DNA from: Rhypophila decipiens
Lineage: Eukaryota > Ascomycota > Sordariomycetes > Sordariales > Naviculisporaceae
Direction of reading: 5' to 3'
DNA: 10,152 bases
NCBI GenBank assembly: GCA_033297075.1
Contig: MU858451.1
Coordinates: 1-10,152, forward strand
The translations under genes were made by a program, and so were the position numbers. Positions 1 through 6,245 of the stretch are shown piece by piece (within the stretch, counting starts at the first letter, position 1; each line of letters opens with the position of its first letter). The notes beneath the pieces are model-generated. The model ran no database searches and had not been told where the DNA came from. It saw nothing but the letters and a program-made list of their open reading frames with translations.

Positions 1-71
1 GCGGCTGAATCCAGTAGAAAGTCATCGAATTTTTGGGTGTGGTAGCCCGTGCGAGTTGAACCACGCTAGGG

Positions 72-152
72 AAAATCTACCCCGGAGGAGGTTTATAGTA
101 ACCCCCTGGCAAAGTCACTCGAACTAACAAAATTTACCCCTGCAGAGGTTTA
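72..152. repeat. 24-base imperfect direct repeat (72-95 and 129-152)
   Basis: Two copies match at 20 of 24 positions and lie 57 bases apart. Both have the form AAAAT(C/T)TACCCC, four variable bases, then (G/A)GAGGTTTA-like sequence. Each copy is itself a weak inverted repeat (TTTACC against GGTTTA in copy two). I do not know a function. It could be a duplicated regulatory site or a remnant of a mobile element. Confidence 0.5.
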
Positions 153-658
153 CTTGGATTCCAGCCGCACTCTTGGTCCGACAATATTTGGCCAGCTCGC
201 TGCAAGACCAGCAAACTGGTGTGTTCGTGGCTTGGGCCTAGGCGTTTCCAAGGGTCAAGTTGGAGGCGTAATATTTGCAGCAAGTCGGGCACACAATGCC
301 CCGTGGGAGGGTTGCAGGGTCTGGACTCGATCAATTCGATTGGTGGCGTGTCGCGAACCGAATCAGGATTGTGTGACCCCAAGGAACCAAATGAATACTT
401 GGCACTTGATAGGTCCGGGGACGTGGAGGCGCAACATGCGACATGATGGTCCTGTTGAAGCTGAACTTTTGTGTGCATGCCGCATTTCCACTTTGGATAT
501 CCCTGGATTACTCGACAGTGCAATGTCCTGATATTGAGCCACACCTTTCCCCTTTTTTATCTCGTCCTTTGCAGTGTCATGCAGGCATTTGGCATGTGCT
601 GTGTGTGGGCAACAAGAGGCTCCCACCCGGGCCACCCCTTTGGTCCCTGACAGATCAA
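153..658. other. Gene-poor stretch upstream of the glutamine-rich gene
   Basis: Open frames of up to about 135 codons exist on both strands here, but they overlap each other antisense, some begin at TTG rather than ATG, and none shows a recognisable domain, signal peptide or splice site. I see no RNA gene. The stretch most likely carries distal promoter sequence for the gene starting at 842. Confidence 0.4.
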
Positions 659-668
659 GAAGCAAAAA

Positions 669-729
669 CCCCTCTTTCTCCCACCTCTCTGGGTCCTGTG
701 AACTGTTCCTGCTTCCTCTCTTGTTCTTG
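669..729 (+). promoter_or_regulatory. Pyrimidine-rich promoter-proximal tract
   Basis: A strongly CT-rich stretch (runs such as CCCCTCTTTCTCCCACC and TTCCTGCTTCCTCTC) lies about 115-170 bases upstream of the ATG at 842. CT-rich tracts just upstream of transcription starts are common in highly expressed filamentous fungal genes. No clear TATA box is visible. The start of transcription cannot be fixed from the sequence. Confidence 0.35.
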
Positions 730-841
730 AGTTTATGCTCTCTCGATTGACTTTTGTTGTCGCGTGTCCATCTTGCACCCGATCCGCTCCATACAATCTG
801 TCCTAAACCATCCTCGCCAACAGAGAAAGAAAAGAAAGAAA

Positions 842-1438
842 ATGGCCTACCAACAACCAATCGACCAGCCCCTCCCCATGGGCTCTGCTCCTCCCCCATC
901 CTACGGCGCGGCCGCAAACGACAACATCCAGCCCATCCCCGTCCAGCAACAGCAACAAAACATCACCTATGTCGACGAAAAGGGCCAACCTCTGCCTCAA
1001 CAACCCCAACAGCAACAGCAACAACCGCAGTTCATGCCAGCGCAACAGCAACAGCCAATCCAAATGCAACAAATGCCCGTCGGCCAACCTCAGTTCATCC
1101 CCCAGCAACAACAACTTCAACCACAACAGATGGTCATCATGACGCCCCAGGGACCCATGCTGGTCCAGGGGGCTTCCCAAGGCGCCATGATGGTCGGGCC
1201 GGATGGCAAGACCATGACTACCACCACTGTGATGGCGACTGTTCAGCCGCACACTATGCCGATGCAGCAGCAGATGCCGCAGCAGCATGTTGCGAATACT
1301 ACGACTGTTATACAGACTGGTGGTGGGAGCAATGCCGGGGCTGCTGCTGCTGGCGCGGCGGGCGGTGCGGCGGGCGGGTTCTGTGGTGCCTGCTGTGGTA
1401 CGCTTGCTGCTTGCTGCTGTTGTTGTACTGTTATGTAG
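842..1438 (+). CDS. Glutamine-rich protein with cysteine-rich C-terminal tail (CYSTM-like)
   Basis: This intronless gene encodes 198 residues. The ATG at 842 was chosen because it sits in a good fungal context (AGAAAATGGCC). An in-frame ATG at 764 would only add a 26-residue basic leader. The N-terminus carries a PPSY motif (residues 18-21), a PPxY-type ligand of WW domains. Residues 35-150 are rich in Gln, Pro and Met. Residues 158-180 are almost all Gly and Ala. The last 18 residues hold eight cysteines (181, 184, 185, 191-195) and end TVM; there are no cysteines elsewhere. This layout resembles fungal CYSTM proteins such as yeast YBR016W, small Gln-rich proteins attached to the plasma membrane by a cysteine-rich, probably palmitoylated tail and linked to stress tolerance. 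The tail here has fewer aliphatic residues than classical CYSTM, so the family call is inference. Membrane attachment is likely; exact function is unknown. Confidence 0.85.
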   Translation: MAYQQPIDQPLPMGSAPPPSYGAAANDNIQPIPVQQQQQNITYVDEKGQPLPQQPQQQQQQPQFMPAQQQQPIQMQQMPVGQPQFIPQQQQLQPQQMVIMTPQGPMLVQGASQGAMMVGPDGKTMTTTTVMATVQPHTMPMQQQMPQQHVANTTTVIQTGGGSNAGAAAAGAAGGAAGGFCGACCGTLAACCCCCTVM

Positions 1439-1526
1439 GCTCCATGTCAAGATGCTCGGGCCTGCGCTGGTTGTTGGAGTGTGTTGATATGGTGGTTGGG
1501 CCTTCAGTTTGCTTGAGAAACAGGCG

Positions 1527-1532
1527 AATAAA
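1527..1532 (+). terminator. Possible polyadenylation signal (AATAAA)
   Basis: AATAAA lies 89 bases after the stop codon of the glutamine-rich gene, in a G/T-rich stretch. This spacing fits a fungal 3' untranslated region. Fungal poly(A) signals are loose, so this is only a candidate. Confidence 0.35.
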
Positions 1533-1962
1533 CTTTTGGAGTGCTGGGCTGGATTTCCGTTGCTCGCTCGGAGCACAGAATGGTAAGGGGCGGGTGTTGT
1601 CTTTGATAAAGGCAATGGGTACGTTATATATCTCGGGACTGGGTGTATGCGAGGCAACTATATATCCTCTTTATGTTTTTCTTTTCCTTGTCTATGTTCC
1701 CTTTTCAGTTGGTCAGCTTAACTATAGCTATAATATGATACCTACGAGCCGTGAGGAATGTTATCCTTTTGAGAATCGTGCCCGATGGTATGTGCTATAT
1801 GGAGCACTATAAGACTAACTACACCTTCTTTCTGACTTCACTTCAATAGCCGGACAGATAGAGAATTGGCGTCCAGCTTTATATAAAATACTTACGCCGG
1901 CCTTCAGGCCAAGAGCCCGGAGGAGGAGCACACCTCGGTCACGACCAAGACCACTACGACCA
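1533..1962. other. Convergent 3' flanks, no supported gene
   Basis: This interval separates two convergent genes. It is G/T-rich on the plus strand up to about 1800, with pyrimidine runs around 1675-1710. On the minus strand, 1904-1978 encodes a strikingly hydrophobic stretch (ALGVVMVVVVLVV followed by a short tail and a stop at 1904-1906). This could be the true C-terminus of the neighbouring minus-strand gene if that gene has lost a base near 1978-1986. A GTAAGT donor-like site is present on the minus strand at 1890-1895. Confidence 0.4.
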
Positions 1963-3138
1963 TCACCACCCCCAAGGCCGCAACAAGCGCCGCTTGGTGT
2001 CACCCAGCCGTCCGATGGTGGTTTTCCGACCAAGGCGAATGTGCTCCTCGGCCTCGTGAATTGGCAGAATTTGTGTTGGCTTGACGAAGGTTGGTGCATC
2101 GTCTAAAAGGGCCTCGGGCTTTGCGGGAATCTCTCGAGTGCTGGTATCTCTGACCGCGAAGGCCGGTAGCTTGCTGGTTATGTCTTGCGCCGCCGCCGCC
2201 GTCGCTGCGCGTCTTCCCCGTCGTGGATCTGGAACTGGGGTTTCTTTAACAACCCAAGCCGGTCTGGCGGTCGATCGAGCTCCTGCAGGACTTGAAGTGT
2301 TTTTTGCCGCAGTCATCGTTTTGCCTCCAGTCTTTCTTCTCGGTGGGTTGGTGGGTTGGGTGCCGCTAACTACAATATAACCCGAGTCTTCCTCTGCCCC
2401 CCACCCTGTATGACTTCATCTTGTTGATCCGGCTCTTGAATACTGGGGCCGGGCTCGTGGGCAGAGGGTATGCCACGGTCGGACTTCTCCGGAGTTAGCT
2501 CCGGGGTGCAAAGACGCCCGCCCGTGTTCGGTGTTGATCCTGTTGTTGGGATGTACGGTACCGTGGAGGCGCTGGATCCAGGATAGCACCGCTCTATGGC
2601 GCTGACGTGGATCATGGATAGCTGGAGGCCCAGGGCATCGTCCGAGAGGCAGATGAAGATGCGCAGGAAGGCCTGACAGTGTTAGCTCGCTGAGACAAAA
2701 AGATAACACCCAGGGGCGGGGATGGGGCGCTGCTCGTCTTACTATGGGGCTTCCGTCAGGGCAGAGGCGCGTATACTCCGCGTCGGGGACGGGGATATTC
2801 CAAGAGCTTCGGGATTGGAGACAGGAGGTGCATGGACGGGTGCTGCGGGGTGCATGGACGGGTGCATCAGGTGTATTGTCTGGTGCTGCATTGACTGGTG
2901 CTGGATCGACAGGTGCTGTATCGACAGTTGCATTCCTTATGCCATCGAGTACGGCTTTTGGCAACTCTGTATTGATGGGAATACCCTCATTGTATGGTAC
3001 CAGTGGACCTTGCTGCACTTGTTGCTTCTCGATAGCCTGGGGCTCCGAACCCCCCCTGGTCTGGGCCAAGTGTGCAAGATGTATCTGCGAAAGTGGGACG
3101 CCCACGCCTAGTTCTGGGCACCCCCCTAAACTAAACAC
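1963..3138 (-). CDS. Unrecognised spliced protein gene, 5' end missing and frame interrupted
   Basis: I do not recognise the family. The first visible exon ends at 2743. It is joined in phase 0 to an exon starting at 2672 by a clear intron (GTAAGA donor, GCTAAC branch, CAG acceptor). Across the join the protein reads PDGSPI-AFLRIFICLSDD, which looks natural. The exon 1 frame is open from 3156, but its first usable codon is GTG at 3136-3138; no in-frame ATG exists, so a start exon is missing or unidentified. The exon 2 frame stops at 2370-2372, while a second coherent frame (EEDSGYIVVSGTQP onward, a basic, Pro/Ala-rich region) runs to a stop at 1963. The two frames join if one base is added to the run of six C at 2397-2402, or by an unusual intron (2443-2394, 50 bases, or 2476-2406, 71 bases). 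Residues before the intron are Pro/Ala-rich and repetitive. A hydrophobic tail in another frame (1904-1978) may be its lost membrane anchor. It could be a decaying gene. Confidence 0.5.
2673..2742 (-). other. 70-base spliceosomal intron
   Basis: On the minus strand the donor is GTAAGA (from 2742), the branch site GCTAAC lies about 8 bases before the acceptor, and the intron ends CAG at 2673-2675. Removing it keeps the frame at phase 0 and joins two protein-like segments. Reading through would break this frame match. Confidence 0.75.
2827..2865. repeat. 17-base direct repeat with 22-base period, inside a longer degenerate array
   Basis: GGTGCATGGACGGGTGC occurs exactly at 2827-2843 and 2849-2865. 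Related 15-base units (GGTGCTGGATCGACA, GGTGCTGTATCGACA) continue to about 2935. In the minus-strand gene these encode a degenerate Ala-Pro-Val-Asp/His/Asn run. The 22-base spacing is not a multiple of three, so the two exact copies are read in different frames (APVHAP, then TRPCTS). Confidence 0.65.
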
Positions 3139-3461
3139 CCGTTCACGGAATGTATATTATAGGGTTCTTTATAGATATGTTTGTGATCAAAGTCTCACTT
3201 TGGACAAAACGGAAAGAGTAAACGGACAAAGGGTAAGATGTCTGGTAATAAGAGGTGTAAACGAGGAAGGACAGAAGGCAAAGAGCCAGTCTTACGTAAG
3301 AGATCCCTTTATAAAGGAATTAACATATGAGTCTTTATAGCCAAGGTGACACTAGTATAGTATCGTCAAAGGAGCTGACCAACTAGCAATAGGAGTATCT
3401 AATATCTGCCATAACGAAAATAATCCACTACCTAACCGATGGCAACACTAACTAGACCCTT
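3139..3461. other. AT-rich spacer without a gene
   Basis: Base composition falls sharply to AT-rich beyond about 3140, with many TA steps (TATATTATAG, TAGTATAGTATCG) and a perfect 12-base palindrome CCTTTATAAAGG near 3306-3317. No open frame with a recognisable product crosses it. It separates the incomplete gene at 1963-3138 from the 3' end of the F-box gene. It could hold that gene's lost first exon and promoter, or be a decayed insertion. I cannot decide. Confidence 0.45.
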
Positions 3462-5156
3462 TTAACGGAAAATCGATTTCAAGCACTTTCGAAATTTAGA
3501 CATCTTACCTTTCTGCTCTTCCGACCCTCCAGGGGCAGCCGGTATGTCTGCTTGAGCATACAGGACTGCGATACCATCATAGTACTCAAGAGCCTTTCTC
3601 CTCCTATTATTCCTATGGTTCTTGTGATAGTTGAAACAGGACTTGGTGTTACACCAGTATACCCCTTTGCTCTCGATGTCCTGACGGAGTGAAAATGATT
3701 CGGGATGCATTTGCATGAACCACGATGCTGATAAGGGCTGGAGGGACTCTCTGTTTTTCCCAACGAGTGGGATGAACTTGCGGTAGGTGAACATGATACA
3801 CTCCGGGTCGGAGTCAGGGTCTCTTTCTGATGGTCCCTCAGATGTTCCGCCGCCTGATACTTTCGATGTCCAGGCTAATACTTTCTTGCTTGTTTCGCTA
3901 GCTGCCTCGGGTGTTGTTGCTGGTGTCACTTTCGATCCATTGGGTGGTAGTACCTTTGATGTAGTCCCCGGGCCGTTTTCCTTCGATGCTTTCGGACACG
4001 GCTTAGCTCTGAGCCATTCAAAAGCCTGGTACTGGTCCGCACACGCATCTCGGCCCGGCCCATGGTCCGCTCGCGGAACCATCGGAGTGCTGAACCATTC
4101 CTGCAGTCTAGCCTTACCGAGGCGGTCTGGGTGGATTGGGCAGTTGCGGCCCAAGGTCGGCTCCCTTGCCCATGCCCAATCCAGGACACCTTCTGGTGGA
4201 CTCGGGATACGTAGACAATGGCAGATATTGGGGTCAAAGAGGCTCATTCCAGCCGGGAACTTGTAGCCCTGGTCGTGAAAGATATTGGATCCAGCCACCG
4301 CACTCGCCCATGCCATTCTCTGCAGTGCTTCTTCGTACTCGAGCGCGCCGTGCTTTCCCAGGCCCGGAAATGATATGTGTGTGCTCCATGAAACCTGTAG
4401 CAAAGGATAGTTCCTCTCTCTGGGTTTTGCCCACTGGCAGCGCGGTGGAGGTGGTGTTGGCGTGGACGCTTTATCCAATATGACAGTGACGCCGCTGTCA
4501 TGCCCTGAGCAAGACACTCGTGCAAAAATGCTTCTATGGCTCGCGCAGTCGCATTGCCATTTTATAGCGTGCTCGCTCAACACTAGAAAATGCTCGACGA
4601 CGTCCCAGGAGATTGTCGTGTGGCCACAGGTTGGCATGTAGCCTTCTCGTCCGATACATATTCGGCGATGTTCAGGACTATGCCGGCGCTGATCAAAAGA
4701 GAACATTCCAGCCGGATGTTCCCTCTTGCATCCCGAGCACCTAAGTCGCTCGTCTTGCAATTTCTTCGTCCTAGCCTCAATATCTGGGCCCCGACACATG
4801 CGGCAGTACATATCCCTCTGGAGGAGACTTCGTAAGCTCTCCCTTGCCGCCTCTGGGACTTTCTCCACGCCACACTGAGGAGTGTGAGACCGGGGATAGT
4901 GCGTGTCGAACCTGCGATCCCACAGACGGAGAAACTGCGTCTCTGTGCAGAGCAGCTGGAGTATGGTGTGGCAGGTTCGCTTCAGGCAAAGTAGAGAAAC
5001 GTCGTCCGCATGCTTCATGATGTTGAGCAGCACCTTGTCGGGAAGCCGGGCGAGGGGGCTTTGGGTCGAATTGTGAAGAATTGGCTTGGTGATGGGATGA
5101 GTGTATGCTTCAGGCTTTGGCTCGGATGGGCATGTAACAGCGCATTCAATGCCCAT
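3462..5156 (-). CDS. Cysteine-rich F-box domain protein
   Basis: This intronless gene encodes 564 residues. The ATG at 5154-5156 is the first in frame; only a TTG and a stop lie upstream. Residues 35-79 form an F-box: LARLPDKVLLNIMKHADDV, then a conserved Leu/Cys helix (LLCLKRTCHTILQLL) ending FLRLW. F-box proteins bind Skp1 and recruit substrates to SCF ubiquitin ligases, so the likely role is substrate selection for ubiquitination. Downstream are paired cysteines (118/121, 140/143, 167, 177, 202/204) with nearby histidines that could bind zinc. Such Cys-rich F-box proteins form large, fast-changing families in Aspergillus relatives. Residues about 385-450 are Ser/Thr/Lys/Pro-rich and look disordered. 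The C-terminus is very basic (HKNHRNNRRRK; final FRKCLKSIFR). The frame is intact. The substrate is unknown. Confidence 0.85.
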   Translation of the reverse strand: MGIECAVTCPSEPKPEAYTHPITKPILHNSTQSPLARLPDKVLLNIMKHADDVSLLCLKRTCHTILQLLCTETQFLRLWDRRFDTHYPRSHTPQCGVEKVPEAARESLRSLLQRDMYCRMCRGPDIEARTKKLQDERLRCSGCKREHPAGMFSFDQRRHSPEHRRICIGREGYMPTCGHTTISWDVVEHFLVLSEHAIKWQCDCASHRSIFARVSCSGHDSGVTVILDKASTPTPPPPRCQWAKPRERNYPLLQVSWSTHISFPGLGKHGALEYEEALQRMAWASAVAGSNIFHDQGYKFPAGMSLFDPNICHCLRIPSPPEGVLDWAWAREPTLGRNCPIHPDRLGKARLQEWFSTPMVPRADHGPGRDACADQYQAFEWLRAKPCPKASKENGPGTTSKVLPPNGSKVTPATTPEAASETSKKVLAWTSKVSGGGTSEGPSERDPDSDPECIMFTYRKFIPLVGKNRESLQPLSASWFMQMHPESFSLRQDIESKGVYWCNTKSCFNYHKNHRNNRRRKALEYYDGIAVLYAQADIPAAPGGSEEQKGKMSKFRKCLKSIFR

Positions 5157-6139
5157 CTTGTTCAAAGCTCTTGTTGAGTTATCCTGCTCGGTCAGGCAAT
5201 CAATTGCATGTCAAATATAGTTGAAACGGCGTTGCAGTGCAAGCTGCGGAGAAACTCCAGAAAAGGTTGATATTTTAGACATGGCCGAGAAGAAGTTTGT
5301 GTGCGGTAGATCACTGGCAGACAAACTTTTGACCTGTGGGGATATCAAACCTTGAACTTTCCACGTGCTTGCATGTTCAAACTCTAACCATATCTTGCTG
5401 TCGGTCTCTCCTTTAACGTCACGGTAACCCCTTTCTAGGGGGAACAGGACTTGATACACATCCATTCTCACGTCCTCAGACGCTGTCGGATGCAATATCA
5501 AAAGTCAAACGGCACTGCCTGGAAAGGGCCTTACTCGGGACTTCGAATGGCCTACATGTCTACAGTGTTCTGATCCTTACATAATCATAGTTCAATAAGC
5601 AAGCCAACGGCAAATCATGAGCATGCACAGATAAAGTACGCCTAATAAAGACCGATCCTTGGTCAGCTTGACTGATAGGGCTATTCTACACGGCCTAGTT
5701 CCATGGATCCAAGTGACATCGGGGATCCTGCAGACGGCGGTGCTGCATATCTGGGCGAGCTAAACAGCTCCTTCGGGTCGGTGGTGGGAATTCGCCAATA
5801 TCCCGAAAACAGTCCTCGTTTGCTCGTTTGCGTATAGTGCACCGTATTAGTGAGGGGTCCAAACGTCGCCTTGGGATGCAAGGAGCAAGTATGGTGGCAC
5901 AACAGCATCTGGGACGTGGTCCAGGCCTGCGGGCCGCCTAGAACTAGTGTTTTCGTCTACTAGGATAGGGTATCACTCGGCATACTAACCTATAACAGAT
6001 TCCAGACGGCAAGATGCAATCCACTCATGGGCCCTGGATAGCGACTACCATCTCTTATATCCTCTAGTTAGTGCTGACTGAGGACCAAAGCGGTGATACT
6101 ATCATTCGCCCGACCTTTGAATCAGCCTACGGGTTTGTG
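5157..6139. other. Divergent intergenic region, only weak small open frames
   Basis: Nearly 1 kb lies between the divergent F-box and oxidase genes and should carry both promoters. Two ATG-started minus-strand frames are present. One is at 5211-5465 (84 codons, begins MDVYQVLFPLERGY), ending 54 bases before the F-box start. The other is at 5681-5908 (75 codons). Neither resembles a family I know or has a signal peptide. The first could be an upstream ORF of the F-box transcript, or part of a 5' exon joined through a weak GTTTCT donor and the good acceptor context CTGACCGAGCAG. I do not call either as a gene. Confidence 0.35.
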
Positions 6140-6147
6140 TATAAATA
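6140..6147 (+). promoter_or_regulatory. TATA box (TATAAATA) of the oxidase gene
   Basis: TATAAATA lies 99 bases upstream of the ATG at 6246. It is followed by a pyrimidine-rich stretch (CCCTCAATTCTCACACCC, 6160-6177) that fits a fungal transcription start about 25-35 bases downstream. It is the best core-promoter match on this side of the window. Confidence 0.5.
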
Positions 6148-6245
6148 TCAGTGCCGCAGTCCCTCAATTCTCACACCCATTTCCCCAGTGTCAATCACCA
6201 GTCTTTGGAGGCTCATGTCCTTTTGAGTTACACAGACTGCCCAGC

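Noticed and set aside
154..531. 125-codon plus-strand frame near the left edge
   Set aside because: It begins at TTG, overlaps a 136-codon antisense frame and has no recognisable motif.
363..917. 184-codon minus-strand frame crossing the promoter and start of the glutamine-rich gene
   Set aside because: It runs antisense over the CT-rich promoter, has low-complexity Arg/Gly/Ser content and no domain.
803..1657. 284-codon minus-strand open frame opposite the same gene
   Set aside because: Antisense of Gln repeats gives Leu-rich runs (LLLLL). This is a composition artefact.
754..1812. 352-codon plus-strand open frame overlapping the glutamine-rich gene
   Set aside because: It is longer than the real gene but is its +2 shadow: CAA/CAG runs read as Asn/Thr/Ala-rich or Cys/Trp-rich strings and leave few stops. 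No coherent domain is present and the frame continues through the 3' flank.
1918..1995. Plus-strand Thr-rich coding-like stretch (TTKTTTTITTPKAATSAA)
   Set aside because: It is short, without an ATG, and antisense to the end of the minus-strand gene. The minus-strand reading as a membrane segment is at least as good.
2742..2933. Alternative minus-strand frame with His/Pro/Ala repeats
   Set aside because: It stops before the intron and does not splice into the following exon, while the chosen frame joins it in phase 0.
5681..5908. 75-codon minus-strand frame between the F-box and oxidase genes
   Set aside because: It has an ATG, but no signal peptide, domain or splice site, and lies in a probable promoter region.
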